Shown: in pieces, positions 7,241 to 16,224 of the stretch | Layout of the letters: every line of letters begins with the position of its first letter | How positions within the stretch are numbered: position 1 is the stretch's first letter | Source: Clostridium ragsdalei P11 | GTDB lineage: Bacteria > Bacillota > Clostridia > Clostridiales > Clostridiaceae | Length of the DNA stretch: 64,000 bases | Reading direction: 5' to 3' | Assembly (NCBI RefSeq): GCF_001675165.1 | Contig: NZ_LROS01000008.1 | Location: 1 to 64,000, forward strand | Program-made: the position numbers and the translations under genes | Notes under the pieces: model-generated | Databases searched by the model: none | Told to the model about the DNA's origin: nothing | What the model saw: only the letters and a program-made list of their open reading frames with translations

Positions 7241-9080
7241 ATAGTGGCTCTTTTCTGTAAAATTGATTATGATACATATTGTAGTACATACTCTTCTTTT
7301 TAATTAAATCTCTATGACTTCCTTTCTCTACTATTTCTCCATTATCTATTACCATTATGACGTCTGAATTTTTAATAGTGCTTAATCTATGGGCAATAAT
7401 AAAACTAGTTCTTCCCCTCATAAGTTTATTCATGGCATCCTCTATCTTAAGTTCTGTTAGTGTATCCACATTACTAGTAGCTTCGTCTAAAACAAGTATT
7501 GCTGGATTTGAAAGTATTGCCCTTGATATAGCTATAAGCTGCCTTTCACCTTGGCTTAAGTTATTTCCTCCTTCATGAATTAAAGTATTGTATTTTTGCG
7601 GGAGTCTTTCAATAAATGCTTCTGCATTAGCAAACTTAACTGCCTGCTTAATTTCAGTAAAATCTGCATCTAATTTACCATACCTAATATTTTCAAGTAT
7701 TGTCCCTGCAAAAAGATACGTATCCTGAAGAACTATACCAAAACATTTTCTAAGACTATCTCTCTTATAATTTCTTATATCCTCTCCATCAATTAAAATT
7801 TTACCATCCGATACATCATAAAATCTGGTGACCAAATTCACAATAGTTGTTTTACCAGCTCCTGTAGGTCCAACAAGGGCGACTTTTGTACCAGGATTTA
7901 TATCAAAACTTATGTTTTTTAGTATTTTAACATCTTTTCTATAGCAAAAGCTTACATTTTCAAAAGTAACCTGCCCTTTTACATGATCAAATACTTTTGC
8001 ATGAGAAATATCTTCCAACTCCTCTTTTTCATCCAGCACTTCAAATACTCTTTCTGCACCTGCTGCTGCTGATTGAAGTGTATTAAATATACTAGCTATA
8101 TCATTTAATGGTCTTGCAAATTGCCTTGAATAACTTAAAAAACTAGCTATAATTCCCACTGTTATAATATTTTTTAAAGCTAAAATCCCACCTACACCTG
8201 CTACAGCTGCAAAACCTATATTGTTTATTACATTCATAATTGGCATTAAAAATCCTGACCAAACTTGAGCTTTTAATCCTACTTCACATAGGGAATAATT
8301 TATTTTATTAAACTCCTCTACACTCTTTTCGCCATGATTAAAAGCTTTTACTACTTGAAACCCGGATATTGTTTCTTCTATATGTCCATTAAGTTTTCCA
8401 AGTTCTATTTGTTGGTTTTTAAACAGCGGATTTGTTTTTTTTGCTATACTTTTAGTTAATAAAAAGACCATAGGCACTGTAATTAAAGTCACAACAGTAA
8501 GAAACGGACTTAATATAAGCATCATTACAAACGATCCTAAAACTGTTATTACACCTGACATAAGCTGAACAGTAGATTGTGATATAGTACTACTTACGTT
8601 TTCTACATCATTTGTAAGTCTACTCATAATTTCTCCATGAGTATTCATATCAAAAAAAGATAGTGGAAGATTTTGAAGTTTACCAAATAAGTTTTTTCTA
8701 AGACCCATTATTATCCGCTGGGCTACCCCTGACATAATCCATCCCTGAAAAAAAGTTAAAATAGCATCCACTACATAAGTTAATAAAAGCAACATAATTA
8801 TTACCCAAAGCATATGAAAGTTTACTTTTCCATAGGATTCTGACATGGCATCAATAGCTTTTCCTATAAGATAAGGTCCTATAAGTCCTACTAGAGAATC
8901 TATTATTACAGATATGAGTATTATAACTAACAATTTTCTTTCACTTCCAAAATATTTCCACAGTCTTAGAAGCGTTTTTCTTAAATTTTTTGGTTTTTCT
9001 ACAGGTCCAAGTCTTCTTCCCCTTCCTCTCTTTCTAGACCCTAAAGGCACTGATATGTTATTTCTATCATACTTTCCCAT
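7239..9080 (-). CDS. ABC exporter half-transporter, catalytic (consensus) subunit
   Basis: 613 residues: six membrane helices in an exporter fold (about 50-345) and a C-terminal ATPase domain. Visible motifs are Walker A GPTGAGKTT, signature NLSQGERQ, Walker B AILVLDEATS with the catalytic Glu, and the switch histidine in FIIAHRLST. It pairs with the upstream gene, ending 5 nt away, to make a heterodimer of the LmrCD/BmrCD/TM287-288 type, drug- or lipid-exporting. This subunit supplies the intact Walker B Glu and His, while its signature deviates (LSQGE). The two-gene operon ends at a strong terminator. The substrate cannot be read from the sequence. Confidence 0.92.
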   Translation of the reverse strand: MGKYDRNNISVPLGSRKRGRGRRLGPVEKPKNLRKTLLRLWKYFGSERKLLVIILISVIIDSLVGLIGPYLIGKAIDAMSESYGKVNFHMLWVIIMLLLLTYVVDAILTFFQGWIMSGVAQRIIMGLRKNLFGKLQNLPLSFFDMNTHGEIMSRLTNDVENVSSTISQSTVQLMSGVITVLGSFVMMLILSPFLTVVTLITVPMVFLLTKSIAKKTNPLFKNQQIELGKLNGHIEETISGFQVVKAFNHGEKSVEEFNKINYSLCEVGLKAQVWSGFLMPIMNVINNIGFAAVAGVGGILALKNIITVGIIASFLSYSRQFARPLNDIASIFNTLQSAAAGAERVFEVLDEKEELEDISHAKVFDHVKGQVTFENVSFCYRKDVKILKNISFDINPGTKVALVGPTGAGKTTIVNLVTRFYDVSDGKILIDGEDIRNYKRDSLRKCFGIVLQDTYLFAGTILENIRYGKLDADFTEIKQAVKFANAEAFIERLPQKYNTLIHEGGNNLSQGERQLIAISRAILSNPAILVLDEATSNVDTLTELKIEDAMNKLMRGRTSFIIAHRLSTIKNSDVIMVIDNGEIVEKGSHRDLIKKKSMYYNMYHNQFYRKEPL

Positions 9081-9085
9081 ATCCT

Positions 9086-10804
9086 CTATATGTTCTCCTT
9101 TCCAAACTGAGATATGAATATATCTTCATAAGTTTTACAGGTTTTCACAAGTTCATCGTGTTTTCCAATACCTACTAACTTTCCATCATCAATTACAAGT
9201 ATTTTATCTGCCCATATTATAGAAGATATTTTCTGTGAAATTATGATACACGTTAAATTTATTAAATTTTTTCTCAAATTTTCTTTTATCTTAGCTTCTG
9301 TAACTGCATCTAATGCACTTGTACAGTCATCAAATATAAGTACTTCAGGCCTTTTAATAAGTGCACGTGCTATGGAAATTCTCTGTTTTTGACCACCTGA
9401 AAAATTAATTCCTTCTTGTCCAATTTTAGTATCATATTTTTCAGGAAATCTATCTATAAATTCATTAATTTCTGCAATTTCACAAACTTTTTTTACTTCT
9501 TCTAGAGAAGCATTTTCTTTACCCCATCTTATATTCTCCAAAACAGTTCCAGTAAACAATGTTGTTTTTTGAGGCACTAACGCTATTTTATCCATCAAAG
9601 CTTTTTCATCTACATTCTGTACATTCACTCCATCAATTTTTATCGTTCCAGAAGTTACATTATAAAATCTAGGTATTAAATTCACCAAACTGCTTTTACC
9701 TGAACCTGTAGGTCCGACAATACCAATTGTTTCTCCTGGCATACAGGTAAAACTAATATTATTTATAACTTGATGTCCATCTGAATAGGAAAAGCATACA
9801 TTATCAAAATCTATTCTTCCTTTTTCCGTAAAATTTATAGAGGCTCCATTAAATTCCATGTCATCCTCTTCATCCAATACTTCAAAAATCCTAACTGCTG
9901 AAGCTTTAGATCTAGCAAATACATTGAATACAACAGATATCATCATAATAGAAAAAAGTATTTGTGTCATATAATTAGTAAAAGCAATTATTTTTCCTAC
10001 CTGAATGTCTCCTGTCTCTACATACTTTCCACCAATCCACAAAACACATATTATTCCTATATTTATAATCAAATTTCTTCCTGGAGAAAATAAGGACATG
10101 ATACGCATTGCAGTCGTAGTTAATTTTCCTAAATTTTCATTTGCAATTTTAAATTTTTCACTTTCATAATTAAATCTATTAAATGCCTTTACCACCCTTA
10201 CTCCGGATAAATATTCCCTCATAACAGAATTTATTTTATCAAGTGATACTTGAACCTTCATAAAATAGGGATATCCTATTTTCATATTTAACAATATAAG
10301 TAAAACTATAATTGGTATTATAATAAACAAAATGACTGCTAAATGTAAATTCAGTTTGGACGCCATAATAATACTTCCAACACAAACAATAGGAGCCTTT
10401 ACAAATATCCTCATAAGTCCATTTACAAAATTTTGAACTTGAGTTACATCATTGGTAAGACGTGTTATAAGTGAACTGCTTTTAAATTTATCAATACTAT
10501 TAAAGGAAAAGCTTTGAATTTTTTTAAATAAATCTTCCCTCAAATCCCTACTAAATTTTTGAGATACACTTCCAGATAATATATTACGTCCTGATGCACC
10601 TAAAGCACCTAATCCAGTAATTATCAGCATTATAAATCCATGTTTAACTATATAATTCATATTCTTATTTGCTACACCTATATCTACTATTTTTGACATT
10701 ATAGTAGGCTGCATCAAATCACACATTGCTTCCACAGCAAGACAAAATATAGCAAGACAAAAACCTTTCCAGTATTTATGTATATATTTTTTCATATATT
10801 TCAA
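9086..10804 (-). CDS. ABC exporter half-transporter, degenerate-site subunit
   Basis: About 572 residues with an exporter-type membrane domain and one ATPase domain. Walker A is GPTGSGKSS and the signature FSGGQKQR is canonical. Walker B reads VLIFDDCTSALD with Asp in place of the catalytic Glu, and the switch loop reads IIISQKISS with Gln in place of His. That is the pattern of the non-catalytic partner in heterodimeric exporters such as TM287 and BmrC. It is first in the operon. I prefer TTG 10804, 8 nt after GGGAG; the frame is open to a TTG at 10819. Confidence 0.92.
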   Translation of the reverse strand: MKYMKKYIHKYWKGFCLAIFCLAVEAMCDLMQPTIMSKIVDIGVANKNMNYIVKHGFIMLIITGLGALGASGRNILSGSVSQKFSRDLREDLFKKIQSFSFNSIDKFKSSSLITRLTNDVTQVQNFVNGLMRIFVKAPIVCVGSIIMASKLNLHLAVILFIIIPIIVLLILLNMKIGYPYFMKVQVSLDKINSVMREYLSGVRVVKAFNRFNYESEKFKIANENLGKLTTTAMRIMSLFSPGRNLIINIGIICVLWIGGKYVETGDIQVGKIIAFTNYMTQILFSIMMISVVFNVFARSKASAVRIFEVLDEEDDMEFNGASINFTEKGRIDFDNVCFSYSDGHQVINNISFTCMPGETIGIVGPTGSGKSSLVNLIPRFYNVTSGTIKIDGVNVQNVDEKALMDKIALVPQKTTLFTGTVLENIRWGKENASLEEVKKVCEIAEINEFIDRFPEKYDTKIGQEGINFSGGQKQRISIARALIKRPEVLIFDDCTSALDAVTEAKIKENLRKNLINLTCIIISQKISSIIWADKILVIDDGKLVGIGKHDELVKTCKTYEDIFISQFGKENI

Positions 10805-10913
10805 TGGACACACTCCCAAAATTTTATCTTATTCATTGATAATATTACTTTTTAATTGTAATTTCAATTATGAACATAAGATTAATTAAGCTTCTTGTCT
10901 AATGCAAAAATAC

Positions 10914-10932
10914 TAATTATACTGTATAATTA
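10914..10932. promoter_or_regulatory. 19-bp palindrome between divergent genes
   Basis: TAATTATAC and GTATAATTA flank a single T. It lies between the ABC exporter operon and the zinc-ribbon gene and could be an operator for either. Upstream, AATGCAAAAATACTAAT closely resembles AATGCAAAAAATACTAAT near 16170, beside another palindrome. No local regulator is encoded. Confidence 0.45.
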
Positions 10933-10998
10933 TCTAGAAGTTAAATAGAATATTATGTAAACCTATGAATATCAATCTAATTTAAAGAGGCGATTACT

Positions 10999-11385
10999 TT
11001 GAGAAATTTTTTAAATAAACTTTCCTATTATTTTAGAGGAAGTTATGGCATTGATAAACTTTCTACTCACCTTTACATTGGCGGAATTGTTCTATCTTTA
11101 TTTAGACGTACAGCTACACTAGGATTTGTATTTTTCATATACAGTACCTGGAGGTGCCTTTCAAGGAATAAATACAGAAGATACAAGGAACTTGAGGCTT
11201 ATGAAAATTTCATCTCACCTATAGCTGAAAGATTTAGTGGATTTACCTATTCTATGAACAATCATAAACAGTATAAAATATTTAAGTGTCCAAACTGCTC
11301 CCAAAAATTAAGAGTTCCTAGACACAAAGGAAAGATAACCATAACATGTAAAAATTGTGGTACTTCTTTTAAAAGAAAATCTTAA
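10999..11385 (+). CDS. Small membrane protein with C-terminal zinc ribbon
   Basis: A 128-residue protein of unknown function. A hydrophobic segment (about residues 25-50) should anchor it in the membrane. A basic stretch (RNKYRRYKE) follows. The C-terminus is a zinc ribbon with two CxxC knuckles, KCPNCSQKLRVPRHKGKITITC then KNCG. The start is TTG with AGAGG 8 nt upstream. Such proteins recur in clostridia without an assigned role. It precedes cardiolipin synthase by 53 nt and may be co-transcribed with it, which would fit a membrane-lipid context, but that is inference. Confidence 0.75.
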   Translation: MRNFLNKLSYYFRGSYGIDKLSTHLYIGGIVLSLFRRTATLGFVFFIYSTWRCLSRNKYRRYKELEAYENFISPIAERFSGFTYSMNNHKQYKIFKCPNCSQKLRVPRHKGKITITCKNCGTSFKRKS

Positions 11386-11438
11386 TCTTTTTCATTAACA
11401 TAGTTTATGATAAAATAGAATAAAAACTTGAAAAGTAG

Positions 11439-12971
11439 GTGCTGCTATTGGGTGAAAGAAGAATATTTGTGGCAGTTTTTAAATTTGTAATTTTGATATT
11501 TTGGACAATGTTTCAATTTGTAGCTATTGCACTAGTTTTCAATTCATTTAATATATCCTTAATATATTACTTTGTCTTTTTTGAAATCATAAGTGTCATT
11601 TTCGTAATTCATTTAAACTATAAGGATAAAAATACTTCTTATAAAATCAGCTGGATAGTTCTAATTCTTCTCATTCCAGTAGTGGGAACCCTTATTTATA
11701 TTTTTTCCATGATTGGAATAAAACGTAACTTTAATAAGATAAACAAAATAGAATTGGATAAAGACGTATTTCCAAAAGAAGACCAAGATATGCTTTCTTC
11801 TTTTAAAAAAGAAAATAAAATAAGATACAATGAAACAAGACTTATAAAAAATATTAGTGACTATGGATGCTACACAAACACAAAAGTTGATTACTTCTCT
11901 TCGGGAGAAGACATGTATAAAAAACTTTTAGAAGAATTGAAAAATGCTAAGAAATTTATTTTTTTAGAGTACTTCATAATCTCAAAAAGTAAAATGTGGG
12001 ATGAAATTTTTGAGATTTTAAAAGAAAAGGCCAATAATGGTGTAGAAGTAAGAGTACTAGTAGACTATGTGGGTTCTTTGGTTGTTTTACCAAAAGATTT
12101 CAAAAAATCTCTTAAAGTCAATAATATAAAATTAAAAATATTTAATCCGTTTAAGATAATTTTAAATTTTATGCTAAATTACAGAGATCACAGAAAGATA
12201 ACTGTAATTGATGGAAATGTTGCTTTTACTGGTGGAATTAATATAGGTGATGAATATATAAATGAATATAAAAAATATGGTTACTGGAAAGACATGGCTG
12301 TATGCTTAAAAGGGGACGCAGTTTATAGTTTTACAATTATGTTCTTAAGAATGTGGCAATCAATATCAAAAAAGAAAGAGGACTTTTCAAAATATAAGAC
12401 TTCATGCAAACTAGAAAAAAGTCAGGGTATTGTAATGCCTTATAACAGTGGACCCATAAAACCTGATGGCGCAGCAGAATACGTGTATTTAAACATTATA
12501 AACAGTGCTAAAAATTACATTTATATTACTACCCCCTACTTGGTAATAGGCTATGAAATGACACTAGCACTTTGCCTCGCAGCAAAAAGGGGAGTAGATG
12601 TGAGAATAATAACACCTTTTATTCCAGATAAAAAAATCGTACAGATCCTCACTAGATCTCATTACGACAACTTATTAGATTCAGGAGTAAAAATATACGA
12701 ATATACACCAGGATTTATCCATGGAAAAACTTTTGTATCTGATGGGGAATGTGCAGTAGTTGGAACTATAAACTTAGATTACAGAAGTTTATATTTGCAT
12801 TTTGAATGTGCAACCTACCTGTACAATACCCCCATAATAGTTAATATTTATAAAGATTTTTTAAGAACTATAGAAGTATCAAAAAAGATAAACAAAGATG
12901 TATGGGAAAAAAGAAGTCTTTCAAAAAAAATTGTAGAATCAATTTTAAGAATGTTTGCTCCATTAGTATAA
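11439..12971 (+). CDS. cls: Cardiolipin synthase (phospholipase D family)
   Basis: Joins two phosphatidylglycerol molecules to give cardiolipin and glycerol at the membrane. Two N-terminal hydrophobic segments (about 10-30 and 40-62, then 68-90) precede two phospholipase D active-site motifs. The first is HRKITVIDGNVAFTGG (HxK...D, about residue 247) and the second HGKTFVSDGECAVVGT (about residue 427). The length of 510 fits bacterial Cls. The frame opens at GTG 11439, but TTG 11448 sits better behind AGTAGGTG and may be the true start. The gene stands alone, convergent with the NhaC antiporter. Confidence 0.93.
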   Translation: MLLLGERRIFVAVFKFVILIFWTMFQFVAIALVFNSFNISLIYYFVFFEIISVIFVIHLNYKDKNTSYKISWIVLILLIPVVGTLIYIFSMIGIKRNFNKINKIELDKDVFPKEDQDMLSSFKKENKIRYNETRLIKNISDYGCYTNTKVDYFSSGEDMYKKLLEELKNAKKFIFLEYFIISKSKMWDEIFEILKEKANNGVEVRVLVDYVGSLVVLPKDFKKSLKVNNIKLKIFNPFKIILNFMLNYRDHRKITVIDGNVAFTGGINIGDEYINEYKKYGYWKDMAVCLKGDAVYSFTIMFLRMWQSISKKKEDFSKYKTSCKLEKSQGIVMPYNSGPIKPDGAAEYVYLNIINSAKNYIYITTPYLVIGYEMTLALCLAAKRGVDVRIITPFIPDKKIVQILTRSHYDNLLDSGVKIYEYTPGFIHGKTFVSDGECAVVGTINLDYRSLYLHFECATYLYNTPIIVNIYKDFLRTIEVSKKINKDVWEKRSLSKKIVESILRMFAPLV

Positions 12972-12979
12972 TAATTACA

Positions 12980-14341
12980 TTATCCTGCTTTTTTGACTTT
13001 GCAAATGCAAGCTGCAAGTATGGTAACTATAGGTAGTGTATAACACAGCAAAGCATAGGGTGCATACTTAATGGTAGAAATACCTGTAACTGCTAAAATT
13101 AATAAGGAATTCACATTCCATGGAACTAATGGAGCAATAACAGTTCCAGTATCAGATATTGTTCTAGCTAATATCTTATTTTCCACACCTAATTCCTCAT
13201 ACTTATGTCTCAAAAGTTGTCCAGGTAATATTATGCCAACAGTTTGGTCACAAGCTATTGTGGACATTCCGCTTATAGCGCAAGTCTTTATAACCAATTC
13301 TTCCTTTGATTTTATAGTTGAAATTACTTTATCCACTATAGGTTTTATAAGTCCTGTTCCTTGAAAAATACTATTTAACGAAATAGCTCCTCCCATTATA
13401 AGTAAAACCTCAACCATAGAAGTTATTCCGCCGCCAGTTAATACCTTATTCAAATACTCATATTTTGTATTTCCCACATAACCCGTAGTTATTTCCATAA
13501 CAACACTCCAAATGCTAGTCTTTTGTACTGTCATAGATAAAATCATACTGGCAGCTAATCCAAGTGAAAGCGAGTTAACTATTTTTATACCTAAAAAAGA
13601 CACTATAAAAATTACTGCAGGTATTAGTAAAAAAAGTGGTGAAATTACAAAACTTTTCTTAATTGCGGTAGTATATCTGCTTATATTTGAAGAGTTAGAA
13701 CCAACACTATACCTTTGTCCAATGTAAAAATATACAGAGCCAGCTATTAAATATGCAGGAAATAATATCTTAACCATAGATGACAACATATTTTTATAGG
13801 ATGTTTTTACAGTGGTTAAGGTAAGATTTACAAGTCCTGAAATCGGAGACATTTTATCTGCTAAAAATGCACCTGAAACAATTACTCCTAAAATAATATA
13901 ATCTGGAATTCCAAAAGCCTTTGCCAACCCTAAGCTTGCAATTCCAATAGTACTTATAGTTGCAAAAGCAGACCCTATAAATACTGCTACAGCAGACGTA
14001 AGTATAAAAATCGTAAATAGAATATTCATGTGCTGCATATATTTAAAGCCATAGTACATTATTGTAGGTATAACTCCAGATGAAAACCATACAGGGATTA
14101 AAGCCCCTATCAATAAAATTAAAGTAAGTAATTGTCTGCAGTCAAGAAGGCTATTCTTTATCATAACTAATAGCTCAGTAACACTAAATCCACTTTTTAC
14201 AAAAACACAGGTTGAAAAAATTATACTTATAGTAAATGCGTAAAATAATGATACCTTAAAAACTATAGAGCTGAGTATGGCCATAAATGCAAAAATTAGA
14301 ACCATGTATCTATGCCTTTCCGAGATGTTCTTACTACACAT
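12980..14341 (-). CDS. nhaC: NhaC family Na+/H+ antiporter
   Basis: A 453-residue protein with about 11-12 membrane helices. Family hallmarks include LLIGALIPVWFSSGVIPTIMYYG, FIGSAFATISTIGIA, GAFLADKMSPISGLVNLT and the C-terminal ISDTGTVIAPLVPWN. It should exchange sodium (or lactate/malate-type solutes, as in some NhaC relatives such as MleN) for protons. The ATG has GGAGG 7 nt upstream. It is a single-gene unit convergent with cls; only 8 nt separate the stops and I see no terminator between them. Confidence 0.9.
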   Translation of the reverse strand: MCSKNISERHRYMVLIFAFMAILSSIVFKVSLFYAFTISIIFSTCVFVKSGFSVTELLVMIKNSLLDCRQLLTLILLIGALIPVWFSSGVIPTIMYYGFKYMQHMNILFTIFILTSAVAVFIGSAFATISTIGIASLGLAKAFGIPDYIILGVIVSGAFLADKMSPISGLVNLTLTTVKTSYKNMLSSMVKILFPAYLIAGSVYFYIGQRYSVGSNSSNISRYTTAIKKSFVISPLFLLIPAVIFIVSFLGIKIVNSLSLGLAASMILSMTVQKTSIWSVVMEITTGYVGNTKYEYLNKVLTGGGITSMVEVLLIMGGAISLNSIFQGTGLIKPIVDKVISTIKSKEELVIKTCAISGMSTIACDQTVGIILPGQLLRHKYEELGVENKILARTISDTGTVIAPLVPWNVNSLLILAVTGISTIKYAPYALLCYTLPIVTILAACICKVKKAG

Positions 14342-14399
14342 AATATGCCTCCAAATACTTAATAATTATCTCAATTTTGCCACATATAAAAATCTTTTA

Positions 14400-14535
14400 A
14401 ATAACAAAGTACAAAATTCAAATATCAAATAAGGATAATTTTCTTCCTAACGTCAGAAAATATTAAAATTATAGATTTCCTGAAGTACGAGGGAAATCAT
14501 CTTTATCTGTTCTTTGTTATTTGAACTTTGTTATT
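14400..14535. repeat. 136-bp MITE-like element with covarying sub-terminal hairpins
   Basis: AATAACAAAGT...TCAAATA at the left is mirrored by TATTTGAACTTTGTTATT at 14518-14535. Inside are the hairpins ATTTTCT/AGAAAAT (about 14439-14460) and GATTTCC/GGAAATC around the loop TGAAGTACGAG (14472-14498). The architecture matches the element at 2748-2877, but the stem and loop sequences differ. Confidence 0.72.
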
Positions 14536-14592
14536 TTCAAAAGCTTTGCTTCGCAAAGTTTTTAAACTGCAAAAGTTGAGCAAATATTTAAA
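14536..14592. repeat. Repeat fragment (AGCTTTGCTTCGCAAAGT module)
   Basis: AAGCTTTGCTTCGCAAAG followed by TTTTTAAACTGCAAAAGTTGAG, the terminal module of the larger repeats at 57879-58126 and 61906-62220, joined directly to the preceding element. With that element and the terminator at 14640 it fills the 354-nt gap 14342-14695. Confidence 0.7.
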
Positions 14593-14639
14593 AAACTCCC
14601 ACATTTTATATTATATTATCTTTGTTAAAAAAGTCTAGT

Positions 14640-14676
14640 AATTTTTATAAAAAATAGAAGGTCATAATAACCTTCT
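14640..14676 (-). terminator. Terminator of the small ferritin-like gene
   Basis: On the minus strand AGAAGGT/ACCTTCT with a 7-nt loop is followed by ATTTTTTATAAAAATT, 20 nt after the stop codon of the 62-residue gene. Confidence 0.75.
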
Positions 14677-14695
14677 ATGAGATAATTCTATATAG

Positions 14696-14884
14696 TTATC
14701 TTTCAAATTTATTAAGCAGTCTTTCTAGTTCCCGTGCTTGCAGGGCAGATTCTTCTGCAAATTTTTTAAACACCTGATTTATTTCTTTATTCTCTATTTT
14801 ACCAGAATACTCCTGGTAATCTCTAACGCTCTCCTGCTCATCAAGAAGTTTTTGCTTTATCATATCTTCAACTGTTAATTTCAT
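14696..14884 (-). CDS. Small helical protein, ferritin-like
   Basis: A 62-residue, wholly helical, charged protein. EQESVRDYQEYSGKI and FAEESALQARELERLL recall the two-helix halves of rubrerythrin/ferritin-like proteins, with spaced Glu residues. No second half or rubredoxin centre is present, so metal binding is uncertain. The ribosome binding site AAGGAGAGATAAGG is strong and a terminator follows, so I regard it as a genuine gene. It lies between the NhaC and MFS transporter genes on the same strand. Function unknown. Confidence 0.7.
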   Translation of the reverse strand: MKLTVEDMIKQKLLDEQESVRDYQEYSGKIENKEINQVFKKFAEESALQARELERLLNKFER

Positions 14885-14930
14885 CCTTATCTCTCCTTTC
14901 TACCAATAGTTTTTGTTACATAAAAAAGTT

Positions 14931-16112
14931 TTATTCATTATCAATCTGTTTATATGTTACAAAAATAAAGATTGAAATAAAAATAAAAAATATTATCCAT
15001 AATAACTGATAGCTTATTTTAGCAATGACAAAGCCACTAAAAGCACTACCCAATCCACCACCACAAAATAAACCAAATCCAATTAATCCTGAAGGTAATA
15101 CTTTAGAATCAGATGCCACATCAAAAGCCATAGTAGCCAATGTAGATTGAACAAAAATATATCCAATACCCAAACTAACAGTGGCAACCAAACCCATTTC
15201 CCAGCAGTGAAAATTTATTAAAAACAAAGTTGTCATTAGTGCAAATATTTCACCTAATATGATCACATTTTTATATCTCATTTTTACATTTAACTTTCCC
15301 ATGATAGAACCTGCACCAAGACAAGCAAATCCATAAAACATTACAATTATTCCACATTCCATATAATTTAACTTTAAGGCATAGTGAAAATAGGCACCTA
15401 AATAACTATACAAACCCAAAAATAAAAATCCAGCTATAAATGCCATAGGAAAAATTATTTTGCCACTTGGTGTTAAAGTAACACGTTTAACTTCAGTAAA
15501 AAACTTCTTATCTACAGGAACAATATTACCTTTAGGTATGGTAAACAAAAGAAATACCGTGCATATTGCAGCTGCCACAAAAAAAATAAATAATACACGC
15601 CAGCTGACGTATTTAGCTAATGTTCCACCTAATCCAGTACTAAAACCTTGTCCTAAAAAAACAATTTCCATAAATTTTCCAACATATTTTGACCGCTTTG
15701 AAACTGGAACAGTATCTCCAATCAAAGCCAAAGATACAGCTATAATACCTGCAGCAAAAAATCCTGTTACTGTCCTCCATATGCTCAGTACAAATAAAGA
15801 ACTAGCAAATGCACATCCACAAGTTCCTAAAGCAAATCCACATATAATCAATTTAAGTATTCTAACCTTACTGTAACAATCACTGAAATATCCATAAACA
15901 GGCTGCATTATTCCATAAGGTATCATATATAACGTCAATATAATACCAGTTTTAGAAATCGATGCATTAAATTCTGAAGCTATAGCCGGAAGTATTGGAG
16001 ACACAAACCAATTATCAGCAGCAGAAATAAACCCTCCAATTCCTAAAATTGCAATTAATATATCATATTTTAAACTTACTTGTTCTTTATTCTCACAAAT
16101 TAAATGCTTCAT
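14931..16112 (-). CDS. MFS transporter (DHA1-like)
   Basis: A 393-residue protein with 12 predicted membrane helices. The fold signature lies between TM2 and TM3 (GIMQPVYGYFSDCYSKVRIL, matching the MFS G-x-x-x-D-R/K-x-G-R/K loop). It probably exports a small molecule such as a drug or metabolite. The ATG has AAGGAGATATAAAAT upstream. It is divergent from a MocR regulator, with a perfect 26-bp palindrome between them, so it is the likely regulatory target. The substrate is unknown. Confidence 0.88.
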   Translation of the reverse strand: MKHLICENKEQVSLKYDILIAILGIGGFISAADNWFVSPILPAIASEFNASISKTGIILTLYMIPYGIMQPVYGYFSDCYSKVRILKLIICGFALGTCGCAFASSLFVLSIWRTVTGFFAAGIIAVSLALIGDTVPVSKRSKYVGKFMEIVFLGQGFSTGLGGTLAKYVSWRVLFIFFVAAAICTVFLLFTIPKGNIVPVDKKFFTEVKRVTLTPSGKIIFPMAFIAGFLFLGLYSYLGAYFHYALKLNYMECGIIVMFYGFACLGAGSIMGKLNVKMRYKNVIILGEIFALMTTLFLINFHCWEMGLVATVSLGIGYIFVQSTLATMAFDVASDSKVLPSGLIGFGLFCGGGLGSAFSGFVIAKISYQLLWIIFFIFISIFIFVTYKQIDNE

Positions 16113-16143
16113 ATTTTATATCTCCTTATATAGTATAATTAAA

Positions 16144-16169
16144 GTATAGAAAATATATATTTTCTATAC
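16144..16169. promoter_or_regulatory. Perfect 26-bp palindrome, candidate MocR operator
   Basis: GTATAGAAAATAT is followed immediately by its own reverse complement. It lies midway between the divergent MFS gene (start 16112) and the MocR gene (start 16225), a usual place for autoregulated operators. Confidence 0.65.
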
Positions 16170-16224
16170 AATGCAAAAAATACTAATGTGTCCTAGTACA
16201 GATTCATAGGAAGTAGGTAGTTTT

